Positions 25,213 through 34,863 of a stretch of 64,000 bases of DNA are shown in pieces. Origin of the DNA: Amycolatopsis keratiniphila subsp. keratiniphila (GTDB lineage: Bacteria > Actinomycetota > Actinomycetes > Mycobacteriales > Pseudonocardiaceae); the NCBI RefSeq assembly GCF_001620365.2, contig NZ_LQMT02000020.1, forward strand, positions 48,956 through 112,955, written 5' to 3'. A program made the position numbers and the translations under genes. The notes beneath the pieces are model-generated. The model did not search any database. It was not told where the DNA came from and saw only the letters and a list, made by a program, of their open reading frames with translations. Position 1 is the stretch's first letter; each line of letters starts with the position of its first letter.

Positions 25213-26553
25213 ATGTCGCAGCTCGGCGAGATCCAGCAGGCCATTCTGAACGATGACCTCGGCGCCGTGGCGTCGCTCGACGTGCCGGAGACCTATCGCG
25301 GGGTGACCGTGCACAAGGACGAGGCCGACATGTTCGAAGGCCTCGAAAGCCGGGACAAGGACCCGCGCAAGTCGCTGCACGTGGACGAGGTCCCGGTGCC
25401 GGAGCTCGGCCCGGGCGAGGCGCTGGTCGCGGTCATGGCGAGCGCGATCAACTACAACACCGTCTGGACCTCGATCTTCGAACCGGTGTCGACGTTCAAG
25501 TTCCTGGAGCGCTACGGGCGGCTCTCGCCGCTGTCGAAGCGCCACGACCTGCCCTATCACGTCGTCGGCTCGGATCTGTCCGGCGTCGTGCTGCGCACCG
25601 GGCCCGGCGTGCACAACTGGAAGCCGGGCGACGAGGTCGTCGCCCACTGCCTCAACGTGGAACTCGAAGGCCCGGACGGGCACAACGACACGATGCTCGA
25701 CTCCGAGCAGCGGATCTGGGGTTTCGAGACGAACTTCGGCGGGCTCGCCGAGATCGCGCTCGTGAAGTCGAACCAGCTGATGCCGAAGCCGGACCACCTC
25801 ACCTGGGAAGAGGCCGCCTCCCCCGGTCTGGTGAACTCCACGGCCTACCGCCAGCTCGTCTCGCGCAACGGTGCCGACATGAAGCAGGGCGACATCGTGC
25901 TGATCTGGGGCGCTTCGGGTGGCCTCGGCTCCTACGCGACGCAGTACGCGCTCAACGGCGGCGCCATCCCGGTGTGTGTGGTCTCCAGCCCCGAAAAGGC
26001 GGAGATCTGCCGGAAGCTGGGCGCGGAGCTGATCATCGACCGCAACGCCGAGGGCTACAAGTTCTGGAAGGACGAAAACAACCAGGACCCGAAGGAGTGG
26101 CAGCGGTTCGGCAAGAAGATCCGCGAGCTGACCGGCGGCGAGGACCCGGACATCGTCTTCGAGCACCCGGGCCGCGAAACCTTCGGCGCTTCCGTCTACG
26201 CCGCTCGCAAGGGCGGCACGATCGTCACGTGCGCGTCGACTTCGGGCTACATGCACCAATACGACAACCGCTACCTGTGGATGAACCTGAAGCGGATCAT
26301 CGGCAGCCACTTCGCCAACTACCGCGAGTCGTGGGAGGCGAACCGGCTGATCGCGAAAGGTCTGATCCACCCGACGCTGTCGAAGACCTACGCGCTCGAG
26401 GACACCGGACAGGCCGCGCTGGACGTCCACCGCAACGCGCATCAGGGCAAGGTCGGCGTGCTCGCCCTTGCGCCGGAAGAAGGTCTGGGCGTCCGGAACC
26501 ACGAGCTGCGCGAAAAGCACATCGACGGGATCAACGCCTTCCGGAACGTTTAG
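25213..26553 (+). CDS. ccr: Crotonyl-CoA carboxylase/reductase
   Basis: 446 aa in the medium-chain dehydrogenase/reductase fold. Features typical of Ccr are the N-terminal EIQQAILNDDLGAVASLDVPETYRGVTVHKDE, MASAINYNTVWTSIFEPVSTF, HVVGSDLSGVVLRTGPGVHNWKPGDEVV, the nucleotide-binding GASGGLGSYATQYAL and FEHPGRETFGASVYAARKGG. Ccr converts crotonyl-CoA, CO2 and NADPH to (2S)-ethylmalonyl-CoA, used for acetate assimilation and as polyketide extender supply. The start at 25213 has GGAGG at optimal spacing; an ATG 8 codons earlier lacks one. Confidence 0.93.
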   Translation: MSQLGEIQQAILNDDLGAVASLDVPETYRGVTVHKDEADMFEGLESRDKDPRKSLHVDEVPVPELGPGEALVAVMASAINYNTVWTSIFEPVSTFKFLERYGRLSPLSKRHDLPYHVVGSDLSGVVLRTGPGVHNWKPGDEVVAHCLNVELEGPDGHNDTMLDSEQRIWGFETNFGGLAEIALVKSNQLMPKPDHLTWEEAASPGLVNSTAYRQLVSRNGADMKQGDIVLIWGASGGLGSYATQYALNGGAIPVCVVSSPEKAEICRKLGAELIIDRNAEGYKFWKDENNQDPKEWQRFGKKIRELTGGEDPDIVFEHPGRETFGASVYAARKGGTIVTCASTSGYMHQYDNRYLWMNLKRIIGSHFANYRESWEANRLIAKGLIHPTLSKTYALEDTGQAALDVHRNAHQGKVGVLALAPEEGLGVRNHELREKHIDGINAFRNV

Positions 26554-26630
26554 CGCGCCAGAACGCGCTTTCGCCGCGCGTTGCGTGGGTGCTCACCCTT
26601 CCGTGACTCCAGCTCGACTACGGTAGAAGG

Positions 26631-27767
26631 ATGAGCCTTGGCGAGGAACGGGAGCTAGTGCCGCTGGGAGCCGGCTTCGACGTGGCGAAGCGCGGTTACA
26701 GCCGTGCGCAGGTCGACGAACATCTCGAACGGCTGGACGCCGATCTGAAGATGCTCACCGCCGATCGCGATGCCGCCATCGCACAGGCGGGAGACCTGGC
26801 ACGGCAGCTGGAGATCGCGCGCGGCGAGATCGCGGACCTGCGCGGGCAGGTCGACAGGCTCGCCCAGCCGCCGACGAGCGTCGAAGGCCTTTCCGAGCGG
26901 CTGCAGCGCATGTTGCGGCTCGCGCAGGACGAGGCCGCCGACACCAAGGCGCGCGCGGAAGCCGAAGCCGGGCACATCCGCGCCAAGGCGGAGACCGACG
27001 CGAGCGCGATGCGGGCCCGCTACGAGCAGCTGCTCAACGAGCTCGACCTCCGTCGCAAGGAGATGGAGGCCGAGCACCGCGGCGTGCTGGAGAAGGCACG
27101 CGCCGAGGCGAAGGACATCACCGACAAGGCGAAGGCCGAGCGCGACAAGCTCGACGCCGAGGCGCAGCAGCGCCGCACGCAGGTCGAAGAGGACTTCGAG
27201 ATCGCGATGGCGTCGCGGCGCACCGAGGCCATGCACGCGCTGGCCGAGCAGGAGGCCGCGAGCAAGGCCGAGGCGGCGCGCCGCGTCCGCGAGGCCACCG
27301 AGGACGCCGCCGCCATCCGCGCGAAGGTGCTCGAAGAGGAGACGGCGGCCAAGGCCGATATCGAACGCCGTCAGCGCGAGTCCGTCGCCGACGCCAACAA
27401 GCGCAAGCAGGACTCGATCACCGAGGCCAACGCCAGGCTCGCCGAGGCGGCCGACGAGGCACGCCGCCGCGTCCGGCAGGCCACCGAAGAGTCCAACCGG
27501 CGGATCACGCAGGCCACCGAACGGGTCGAAGCGCTCCGCAAGGTGCGCTCCAGCCTGGCCGAGCAGGTCCGCACCGCGCGGACCGCGCTCGCCGAGGCGA
27601 CGCACGTGCTCGGTGACGAGCCGCACATCCCGGCGGACCTGAAGGCGAAGCCGTCGCCCGACGCGGAAGCCACCGTGCAGCTCCGGACGGCCGATGTGCC
27701 GAAGGCCACATCCGGCGCGAAGCCTTCACCGCGACCTGCGGCAGCGCAGAAACCGACTGGCGAGTAA
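26631..27767 (+). CDS. DivIVA-domain coiled-coil protein
   Basis: A 378-aa protein. The N-terminal DivIVA-type segment (FDVAKRGYSRAQVDEHLERLDADLKML) is followed by roughly 290 residues of uninterrupted Ala/Glu/Lys/Arg-rich coiled coil and a short Pro-rich tail. DivIVA proteins mark poles and septa and organise polar growth in actinobacteria; the domain here resembles the shorter SepIVA-type variant rather than full Wag31. No close operon partners. A cytoskeletal role is inferred from the domain. Confidence 0.8.
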   Translation: MSLGEERELVPLGAGFDVAKRGYSRAQVDEHLERLDADLKMLTADRDAAIAQAGDLARQLEIARGEIADLRGQVDRLAQPPTSVEGLSERLQRMLRLAQDEAADTKARAEAEAGHIRAKAETDASAMRARYEQLLNELDLRRKEMEAEHRGVLEKARAEAKDITDKAKAERDKLDAEAQQRRTQVEEDFEIAMASRRTEAMHALAEQEAASKAEAARRVREATEDAAAIRAKVLEEETAAKADIERRQRESVADANKRKQDSITEANARLAEAADEARRRVRQATEESNRRITQATERVEALRKVRSSLAEQVRTARTALAEATHVLGDEPHIPADLKAKPSPDAEATVQLRTADVPKATSGAKPSPRPAAAQKPTGE

Positions 27768-27873
27768 CCTTTTCACCCGACCGTGCTCACGACGGACCTG
27801 CGGGGCCGCCGACGAGCGGTTATCGTCGCTGCTCGCACGCAGGTGCGGGCTGTCAGATCGGTGGAGGTTGCGG

Positions 27874-28323
27874 ATGGCTGCATATCGGACCGTGGTCGTG
27901 GGCACGGACGGATCGGATTCCTCGTTCGCCGCGGTCGACCGCGCGGCGGGCGTCGCCGGGGACTCCGGAGCGACCCTGGTCATCGTGTGCGCCTACTACC
28001 CCGCCAATAAGGGCGACGTGGAGAAGGCGCAGGACGTCCTCGGTGACGAGGCGTACCAGGTGGTGGGCTCGGCACCGGCCGAGGACACCCTCCTGTCCGC
28101 CCGGGACCGGGCGGCGAAGGCCGGCGCGAAGACCATCGAGACCGCGGCGGTCGTCGGTGACCCGGTCGACTCGCTGCGCAAGGTCGTCGCCGAGCGCTCC
28201 GCGGACCTGCTGGTGGTCGGCAACCGCGGGCTGAACACGCTCGCGGGCCGCATCCTCGGCTCCGTGCCGTCCGAAGTCGCGCGGAAGTCCGGGGTGGACG
28301 TGCTCATCGTCCACACCACCTGA
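27874..28323 (+). CDS. Universal stress protein (UspA family)
   Basis: A 149-aa single-domain Usp: TVVVGTDGSDSSFAAVDRA at the N-terminus and the ATP-binding signature GNRGLNTLAGRILGSVPSEVAR near the C-terminus, of the GxxG-9x-G(S/T) type. GTGGAGG precedes the ATG. It is coupled to the downstream cyclase gene (stop TGATG), an arrangement that suggests shared stress control. Confidence 0.88.
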   Translation: MAAYRTVVVGTDGSDSSFAAVDRAAGVAGDSGATLVIVCAYYPANKGDVEKAQDVLGDEAYQVVGSAPAEDTLLSARDRAAKAGAKTIETAAVVGDPVDSLRKVVAERSADLLVVGNRGLNTLAGRILGSVPSEVARKSGVDVLIVHTT

Positions 28324-29462
28324 TGCCCGAGCCCGGCGAGATCTCGCCCGACGCGCTGCAACAGCGCCTCGAACGGATCCTGCTCGGCGGAAAACGCAAG
28401 TACACCCGGCTCGAAGTCGCCGAGAAGGCAGGCGTTCCCGAGGAACGCTCTCGGCGGCTTTGGCGTGCGCTGGGCTTCGCGACCGTCGATGACGACGAGG
28501 TCGTCTTCACCGACGCCGACATCGAAGCGATCCGCACGGCCGATCAGCTGATGAACTCGGGGCTGATCGACCCGAGCATCGAACTGGCCGTGACGCGCGC
28601 GCTGGGTCAGCACCTTTCGCGCCTCGCGGAATGGCAGGTCCACATGCTGTGGACGATGATCACCGAGAACAAGGAGATCGGCAGCAGCGAACGCCAGATC
28701 GGGCGGCTCGTCGAACGGCTGCTCCCCGAGCTGGAGAAGGTGCAGGAGTTCGTCTGGCGCCGTCACCTCGCCGCCTACGCGGGCCGGGCGATGGCCCAGC
28801 CCGACGAGGACCTCGAGGCCAGGACCGAGGTGGTCGGGTTCGTCGACATGGTCGGCTACACCCGGCTGACCAGGCAGGTCGACGAAGAAGAGCTGACCGA
28901 CATCCTCGACCGGTTCGAATCCGTCGCCACCGAGGTGATCGCCGACCACCACGGACGGATCGTGAAGATGATCGGCGACGAGGTCCTGTTCGTCGCCGAT
29001 TCAGCCGTCGACGGCGCCGAGATCGCCCTCACCCTGTCCGAACGCGCCGACGCCGACGAAGCCCTGCCCTCCGTGCGCGCCGGTCTGGCGTCGGGCCGGA
29101 TCCTCAGCCGGTTCGGCGACGTCTACGGCTCGGTCGTGAACCTCGCCGCCCGCCTCACCTCGACCGCGCGGCCGGGCACCATCCTGGTGGACAAGGAACT
29201 CGCCACCGAACTCTCGGAATTCCCGCAGTTCGAGGTCCGCACGCGGCGGCCGGTTTCGGTGCGGGGCTACAACCGGCTGCGCCCTTCGTCCCTGCGCCGG
29301 GCGCGAGACCGGCCAGCGGGCATGTTCGCGTCTTCTCAGCAGCTCGCGGCGGAGATGCTGGGACTGACCGACGCCACTCCGGACCCGGCGCCCGCTCCGG
29401 ACGAGGTCGAGGACGCGGACTCCTTGCCGCCACGGCCTCGGTCGAAGCGGCGGCGGCGCTGA
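28323..29462 (+). CDS. Class III adenylate cyclase (Rv2212-like, with N-terminal regulatory domain)
   Basis: A 379-aa protein. Residues 1-165 form a helical regulatory domain (RKYTRLEVAEKAGVPEERSRRLWRALGF) like the autoinhibitory domains of mycobacterial Rv1264 and Rv2212. The cyclase homology domain (about 175-335) has the first metal Asp in GFVDMVGYTRLTRQ, Lys and the second metal Asp in IVKMIGDEVLF, and Asn/Arg in SVVNLAARLTS. It should make cAMP as a dimer. The length agrees with Rv2212 (378 aa). Translation is coupled to the usp gene by TGATG. Confidence 0.88.
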   Translation: MPEPGEISPDALQQRLERILLGGKRKYTRLEVAEKAGVPEERSRRLWRALGFATVDDDEVVFTDADIEAIRTADQLMNSGLIDPSIELAVTRALGQHLSRLAEWQVHMLWTMITENKEIGSSERQIGRLVERLLPELEKVQEFVWRRHLAAYAGRAMAQPDEDLEARTEVVGFVDMVGYTRLTRQVDEEELTDILDRFESVATEVIADHHGRIVKMIGDEVLFVADSAVDGAEIALTLSERADADEALPSVRAGLASGRILSRFGDVYGSVVNLAARLTSTARPGTILVDKELATELSEFPQFEVRTRRPVSVRGYNRLRPSSLRRARDRPAGMFASSQQLAAEMLGLTDATPDPAPAPDEVEDADSLPPRPRSKRRRR

Positions 29463-29514
29463 TCCCCCGCTGGGGAGAGCAAGGGACCTTTGCTACCACT
29501 TCCGCGAGCGAGCC

Positions 29515-29562
29515 GGTCGTGAGTGGCGTTTCGTGTTCTAACCCGAATCGCCACTCACGACC
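29515..29562. terminator. Inverted repeat with 14-bp arms between convergent genes
   Basis: Arms 29515-29528 (GGTCGTGAGTGGCG) and 29549-29562 are perfect complements around a 20-nt loop, between the cyclase stop and the proA stop. Probable bidirectional terminator. The preceding 29463-29514 shows nothing else. Confidence 0.6.
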
Positions 29563-29571
29563 AACGCGAGG

Positions 29572-30804
29572 TCAGGCGGGCAGCACGGCGTATTGCCGCA
29601 CGTAGAGGTCGGTGTAGGTGACCGGGCCGCGCGGGCCGGGGACCTTGTCCAGGTTGATGCCGGTCTCGGGGACGGCGAGGAGCTTGAAGCCGTCGAGCAG
29701 CCGGGTCGGGGCGTTCCAGAAGACGCCGGTGCCGGTGTACGCGTCGAAGAACGCGTCGGCGGCTTCGCTGCTTTCGGTCGCGATGCCGGCGGCGAGGCCC
29801 GAGGTCCGCTCGTTGGCGATCTCCGCCGCCTCGGGCAGGCCGGAGACCTTCGCGACGGTGACGGTCGCTTCGCGGTCCGAGTCGAGCGCCCATTCGTAGC
29901 CGATGGCGTGCTCGTGCGGGGCGAGCGACGGCGTGACACCGCGCTCGGCCAGCGCGCCGGAGATGCCGGGCCACACACGGTCGTGCGCGTCTTCGTGGAT
30001 CAGCAGCAGGTTCAGCCGGTTGCAGACGCCGAGCCGGTCGAGGCTGTTGAAGACCAGGTCGCGCACCTTGTCGGTGTCGGCCGCTTCGTCGACGTACAGC
30101 ACGCCGCCGCCGTCGGCGTGGGCCAGCGTGCGGACGCCGTGGACGGCGGCCTCGGTGGCCAGCGCCCTGGTGCTGTCACCGCTGCCGCGCAGGATGACCA
30201 GCGGCACGAGCGCGGGGAACCGGACCAGCGCGGAAGCCGCTTCCCGTTCGGCGCGCGGCACCAGCTGGATGACGTCCGGGTCGATGCCCGCTTCGGAGAG
30301 CGCGGGCGCGATCACGGTCTCGCGCAGGCGGTGGGCCGAGCCGAGCGCGGCGGAGCCCGTGCGGAGCACGCCGCCGTTGCGCGACTTCACCAGCTGCGAC
30401 GCGACGTCGACCGTGACGTTCGGGCGCGCCTCGTAGTTCGCCCCGATCACGCCGACCGGGCGACGGCGCTCCACCAGCCGCAGCCCTCCGTCCAAAGTGG
30501 ACACGTCGACGGAGCGCTCCTGATGCGGCGCTCCCGCCAGGAGACGGAGCTGTTCGGCCATGCCGGTCAGCCGCTCGGGGGTGATGGTGAGCCGGTCGAG
30601 CAGGCCCGCGCTCATCCCGTCTTCGCGTGCCTTGGCGATGTCGGCCTGGTTCGCCTCCAGCACGACGTCGGCGTGCTCGACGAGCTTGTCCGCCATGGCG
30701 TTCAGCGCGGCGTCGATCGCTTCCGGGGAGGCGGCTGCCAGCGACGGTGCGGCCCGTTTCGCCGATCGAGCGCATTCCTCGACGGCCTTGGCGACCTCGT
30801 CCAT
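29572..30804 (-). CDS. proA: Glutamate-5-semialdehyde dehydrogenase
   Basis: A 410-aa gamma-glutamyl phosphate reductase, second step of proline synthesis. Signatures include VGVIGANYEARPNVTVDVASQLVKSRNGGVLR, IQLVPRAEREAASALV, the catalytic-Cys region LDRLGVCNRLNLLLIHE and the C-terminal TGTGVFWNAPTRLLDGFKL with GPRGPVTYTDLYVRQY. proB is not adjacent. The pyrrole-type module at 52074-55017 would draw on proline, but proA is 20 kb away and surely housekeeping. Confidence 0.94.
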   Translation of the reverse strand: MDEVAKAVEECARSAKRAAPSLAAASPEAIDAALNAMADKLVEHADVVLEANQADIAKAREDGMSAGLLDRLTITPERLTGMAEQLRLLAGAPHQERSVDVSTLDGGLRLVERRRPVGVIGANYEARPNVTVDVASQLVKSRNGGVLRTGSAALGSAHRLRETVIAPALSEAGIDPDVIQLVPRAEREAASALVRFPALVPLVILRGSGDSTRALATEAAVHGVRTLAHADGGGVLYVDEAADTDKVRDLVFNSLDRLGVCNRLNLLLIHEDAHDRVWPGISGALAERGVTPSLAPHEHAIGYEWALDSDREATVTVAKVSGLPEAAEIANERTSGLAAGIATESSEAADAFFDAYTGTGVFWNAPTRLLDGFKLLAVPETGINLDKVPGPRGPVTYTDLYVRQYAVLPA

Positions 30805-30856
30805 CTGCTGACTCCTTCCGCGCGGAACGAGCCATCAGTCTGCCGTACCGCCCCGG

Positions 30857-31570
30857 TCAGGCGACGGTCGGCTCCAGCAGCCACAACCCGCCCGCGAAGA
30901 GACAGCTCACCGTCAGCACGGCCATCACCAGCACCCACAGCACCGCGGGCATCCCGGTGAGCCTGCCGAGCTGGTCGGCGTCGGAATCCCTCGCCGCTCC
31001 CCTGCGCCGCTTGATCTGCAGCTCGACCACCGGCCGGACGCCACCGAACAGCAGGAACCAGGTCAGCAGGTAGACGAAGATCGCCTGGAACCACGACGGC
31101 GCCACCAGCGCGACCAGCCCGAGCACCACCGAGCTGGCGATCACGGTGAACACCCCGTAGGTGTTGCGCACCATCACCAGCACACCCAGCAGCATCAGGG
31201 CCATCACGACGAGCACGACGGTGATCAGGTCCGACGAGAGCAGCCCCGCGAACACCAGCCCGAGCACCGCGGCCGCCGGGTACCCGGCCAGCGCGGTGAA
31301 CGCCATCCCCGGCCCCTCCGGTTTGCCGCGGGAGACGGTGACGCCGGAGGTGTCCGAGTGCAGTTTGATGCCCTGCAGCCGTCGCCCGACCAGCACCGCC
31401 GCCAGCGCGTGGCCTGCCTCGTGGACGAGCGTGATCAGGTTGCGGGCGATCCGCCAAGGCCTGCCCGAGAGCACCACGAGCAGTGCGAGACCACCGGTGA
31501 CCAGGGTGATCGTGCCGGGCGGAGTGGACTGGGCGATGTCGGAAACCGTTTCGGCGGGAGACGAGCTCAC
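30857..31570 (-). CDS. M50-family membrane metallopeptidase-like protein
   Basis: A 237-aa polytopic protein with the zinc motif HEAGH (TLVHEAGHALAAVLVG, about residue 50) and several transmembrane helices (for example LGLVFAGLLSSDLITVVLVVMALMLLGVLVM). It belongs to the actinobacterial M50 group of small intramembrane-type proteases. The third zinc ligand (an Asp in an NxxPxxxLDG motif) is not obvious to me, so activity is uncertain. Single gene; start ATG near GGTGAGCTCG. Confidence 0.75.
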   Translation of the reverse strand: MSSSPAETVSDIAQSTPPGTITLVTGGLALLVVLSGRPWRIARNLITLVHEAGHALAAVLVGRRLQGIKLHSDTSGVTVSRGKPEGPGMAFTALAGYPAAAVLGLVFAGLLSSDLITVVLVVMALMLLGVLVMVRNTYGVFTVIASSVVLGLVALVAPSWFQAIFVYLLTWFLLFGGVRPVVELQIKRRRGAARDSDADQLGRLTGMPAVLWVLVMAVLTVSCLFAGGLWLLEPTVA

Positions 31571-31605
31571 CTCACCAGCTCACCACAGGCCGGATATGTC
31601 CTGTG

Positions 31606-32547
31606 TCAGGCGGTCATGGAACCCCCGATCCCCCGCGTGCGAAACTCCGGGTCGTTGCGCAAGGCGAAGGCCACCCAGCTGCGGAACGGCCGCCAGACCG
31701 CGGAAAGCTCCTCCAGCTCCTCGGGCGGTGCCTCCGGCAGGTCGTACGCGGCGCGCATCGCCTCCTGCAGCCGCGGCTCGCCGGCGGGGAAGACGTCGGG
31801 ATGCCCGGCGCCCCGGATCAGGATCAGCTGTGCCGAGAACGGGCCGATCCCCGGCAGAAGCTGCAACCAGCGCAACGCTTCCGGCACCGGCATCGCGCGC
31901 AGGTACGCGGCGTCGAGCAGACCGTCCTTGGCGGCGTTGGCCACCGCGCGCAACCGCTCGGCCTTCACCTCCGGCAGACCGCGTCCGGCTTCGGGCCCGG
32001 CCAGCACGTCCGGCCCGGGAAACGACCTGAGGACGTGCCCGCCGACGTCCACCGGCCTGCCGAACTCCTCGGCGAGCCGCCTTTTCACCGTGGCGGCCTG
32101 CGACATCCGCGTCCGATGGCTCAGGATCGCCCAGCAGGCCGCTTCATAGGGCGAATGGAACAGCACGGGACGCAACCCGGGATGCTCCTGTTGCAGGCGG
32201 CGCACCACCGGATCCGCCGTGCCGATCTTGGCGAAGCCGACGCTGTCGACATCCACCGAGAGGATCCGCCGGACCTGGGCACCGACCTCGACGGCGAGCC
32301 CTTCTTCGGCGAAGACCTCCACCTCGATCGTGCCGGGCGATCTCTGTCTGACGGCCGCACCGACGTGCTCCCAACCCGCTTCGGCGGGGAAGGCGAAGCG
32401 CAGGGTGCCGGGCTCGGCGGCGGCGTCCGCGCGGCACGCGGGCGGGAAATCGGTCAGGAAGCGGATGGACTTGTCGAGATCGAACGGACCGCGTACCGGG
32501 ATGCGAAGCGTGGTCGAGGCGGTGTGCTGCAGGATCGAGCCGGTCAT
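31606..32547 (-). CDS. AlkA-type DNA-3-methyladenine glycosylase
   Basis: A 313-aa protein with an N-terminal AlkA-like domain (about 1-115) and a helix-hairpin-helix GPD glycosylase domain. The HhH reads LLPGIGPFSAQLILIRGAG and the catalytic Asp follows in GHPDVFP. It should excise alkylated bases. Start MTGSILQHT with AAGGAG 9-14 bases upstream; the much longer in-frame reading to 33390 overlaps the divergent methyltransferase and is spurious. Confidence 0.82.
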   Translation of the reverse strand: MTGSILQHTASTTLRIPVRGPFDLDKSIRFLTDFPPACRADAAAEPGTLRFAFPAEAGWEHVGAAVRQRSPGTIEVEVFAEEGLAVEVGAQVRRILSVDVDSVGFAKIGTADPVVRRLQQEHPGLRPVLFHSPYEAACWAILSHRTRMSQAATVKRRLAEEFGRPVDVGGHVLRSFPGPDVLAGPEAGRGLPEVKAERLRAVANAAKDGLLDAAYLRAMPVPEALRWLQLLPGIGPFSAQLILIRGAGHPDVFPAGEPRLQEAMRAAYDLPEAPPEELEELSAVWRPFRSWVAFALRNDPEFRTRGIGGSMTA

Positions 32548-32688
32548 TTCGGGCTCCTTCGGCTGGGGAACGGCGACTCCCTCCGACGTTAGAGACGGCC
32601 ACCGACAGTTTCGGGTCGCGGCGGCGGGAATGTCGCGAATGGGCCGGTCATGGCAGATTCTCGGGTGAACATCGTGAAGGGAGCAGCC

Positions 32689-33459
32689 ATGCCGGACCAT
32701 CGCGAACGTCTGAGGAGCCTGCTGCGGCCGGGCACCACGTCCACCGGCGAGGGCAAGGGATTCCTTGATCTGCTGGGAGAAATCCCGCAGGCGGGGCCGC
32801 CGACCGGGCTCGCGCAGCGGCTGATGCGCACCTCCGCCGTGCCGATGATCTACGAGCGGTACTGGCGCCCGACGCTGGGCAGGGTCGCGAAAGGACTGAC
32901 CGGCCCCAGCATGGCGGACGAGGTCCGCATCGCGATCGAAGCGCTCGCCCTGCGCCCCGGACAGGTCGCGCTGGACGTCGCCTGCGGCACCGGCAGGTTC
33001 ACCCGCGCTTTCGGCGAGGCCGTCGGCCCGGACGGGCTCTCCATCGGCCTCGACGGTTCGGTCACCATGCTGGAGAAGGCGCTCGCCGCGCCCAATCCCG
33101 CCTCGGTGACGTATCTGCGCGCCGACGCCGTCGATCTGCCGCTCGACGATTCCACTGTGGACGGCGTCTGCTGTTTCGCCGCGCTGCACATGTTCGCCGA
33201 CCCGGACGCGGCCCTGGATTCGTTCGCTCGCGTGCTGAAACCCGGTGGCTCGCTGGTACTGCTGACCAGCGCCCGGCACGGCGATCAGCCGATGCGGCTG
33301 GCGGACACCGTCCTCGGGAGGCTGAGCGGGCAACGGATGTTCGATCGCGGCGAGATAGCGGTGAAACTGGTCCGGCGCGGCTTCGACCACATCGGCGAGC
33401 GGTACTCCGGTGTCACGCAGATCGTCACGGGCGAGCTAGGCGTTAACATCCGGAAATGA
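32689..33459 (+). CDS. Class I SAM-dependent methyltransferase
   Basis: A 256-aa protein with motif I VALDVACGTGRFTRAFGEAVG, an acidic SIGLDGS strand end and post-motif DGVCCFAALHMFADP. The N-terminal 60 residues form a helical lid. The start at 32689 follows GAAGGGAGCAGCC; an ATG 13 codons upstream is weaker. It overlaps the M20 amidohydrolase gene by ATGA. Substrate unknown. Confidence 0.8.
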   Translation: MPDHRERLRSLLRPGTTSTGEGKGFLDLLGEIPQAGPPTGLAQRLMRTSAVPMIYERYWRPTLGRVAKGLTGPSMADEVRIAIEALALRPGQVALDVACGTGRFTRAFGEAVGPDGLSIGLDGSVTMLEKALAAPNPASVTYLRADAVDLPLDDSTVDGVCCFAALHMFADPDAALDSFARVLKPGGSLVLLTSARHGDQPMRLADTVLGRLSGQRMFDRGEIAVKLVRRGFDHIGERYSGVTQIVTGELGVNIRK

Positions 33460-34784
33460 TCCGCTCTGAGCACGCTTCGCCGATTCCTCCCGACGACAGC
33501 TACCTCCGCTCGCTGGTCGAAGCGACCGCGGACGCCGTCGCCGCGGCCGAACCACTCGGCTCGCCCCATGACGGTGCCGACGCCGCCACGCGGGACGCCG
33601 TCAGCACCGAGATCCGCGCGCTGGAAGCGGAATTGGTGGGGCTGAGCCAGGACCTGCACGCTCACCCCGAAGAGGGTTTCGCCGAGCACCGCTCGGTCCG
33701 CGCGCTCGGCGACCTGCTCGAGCGGCACGGCCACGAGGTGACGATCGGCGCGGGCGGGCTCGACACCGCCCTGGTCGCGACCACCCCCGGCAGCGGGCCG
33801 CATATCGCTGTCCTCTCCGAGTACGACGCGCTCCCCGGACTCGGCCACGGCTGCGGGCACAACGTCATCTGCACCGCCGGAGCGGGCGGCTTCCTCGGCG
33901 CGGCCGCGGTCGCGCAACGGCTGGGCGGCCGGGTCTCGCTGATCGGCACGCCGGCGGAGGAAGGCGGTGGCGGCAAGGAGACCATGGCCCGCGCCGGTGT
34001 TTTCGACGACGTCGACGCCGTGCTCATGCTGCATCCGTTCAGTCACGACATCGCCATGCACCCGTTCCTCGGCAGGCGGCAGCTGGAGATGGTGTTCCAC
34101 GGCGTCGGCGCGCACGCGTCGGCTCAGCCGTTCATGGGGCGCAACGCGCTCGACGCCGCCGTCGCGGCATACCAGGGTGTCGCGGCGCTTCGGCAGCATC
34201 TGCCCTCCAGTGACCGCGTCCACGGCGTCTTCACCGACGGCGGCGCGCGGCCGAACGTCGTCCCCGAACGCGCGGCGCTGCTGTTCTATCTCCGGTCCGC
34301 GCAGCCGGACACGCTGCGCGACCTCGCCGAGCGGGTTTCGGCGATCGCGCGCGGCGCGGCGGAGATGACCGGCTGCGGAGTCGAACTCCGCTGGGACGCC
34401 CAGCCCGCGTATCTGCCGATCCGGTTCAACACCACCCTCGCCGGACGCTGGTCGGTGCATCAGGTCGACGCCGGCCGCAAACCGCTGCCACCGGGGATCG
34501 TGCCCGAATTCCTCACCGGCTCGACCGATCTCGGCAACCTCTCCTACCGGATGCCCGCGATCCACCCGATGATCGCCATCGCCGGACCGACGACCGCCTT
34601 GCACACCAAGGAGTTCGCGGCCGCGGCCGGTTCGCCCGACGGCGATCGCGCGGTCGTCGACGGCGCGCTGGGGCTGGCTCTGACGGCCGTCGACTACCTG
34701 GCCGACGCGAAGCTCCGCGCAGCGGTACACGAGGAGTTCGAGGCGTCGGGCGGAGCGCTGGACGTGCCTGCCTTCTTCGACTGA
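33456..34784 (+). CDS. M20-family amidohydrolase/peptidase
   Basis: A 442-aa zinc hydrolase of the IAL/AbgB-like group: DLHAHPEEGFAEHRSVRALGDLL, VLSEYDALPGLGHGCGHNVICTAG (metal ligands), GTPAEEGGGGKETMARAGVFDDVDAVLMLHPF (catalytic Glu) and GVGAHASAQPFMGRNALDAAVAAYQGV (dimerisation domain). Likely cleaves an N-acyl or aminobenzoyl amide bond. Coupled to the preceding methyltransferase. Physiological substrate unknown. Confidence 0.88.
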   Translation: MIRSEHASPIPPDDSYLRSLVEATADAVAAAEPLGSPHDGADAATRDAVSTEIRALEAELVGLSQDLHAHPEEGFAEHRSVRALGDLLERHGHEVTIGAGGLDTALVATTPGSGPHIAVLSEYDALPGLGHGCGHNVICTAGAGGFLGAAAVAQRLGGRVSLIGTPAEEGGGGKETMARAGVFDDVDAVLMLHPFSHDIAMHPFLGRRQLEMVFHGVGAHASAQPFMGRNALDAAVAAYQGVAALRQHLPSSDRVHGVFTDGGARPNVVPERAALLFYLRSAQPDTLRDLAERVSAIARGAAEMTGCGVELRWDAQPAYLPIRFNTTLAGRWSVHQVDAGRKPLPPGIVPEFLTGSTDLGNLSYRMPAIHPMIAIAGPTTALHTKEFAAAAGSPDGDRAVVDGALGLALTAVDYLADAKLRAAVHEEFEASGGALDVPAFFD

Positions 34785-34863
34785 GTTTCTCAGGTAATTC
34801 TTCTCAGGAAAGCGCAGGGGTATTCCACAGGCGGTTCACAAGTACGGGCGCGAATCTTGTTCC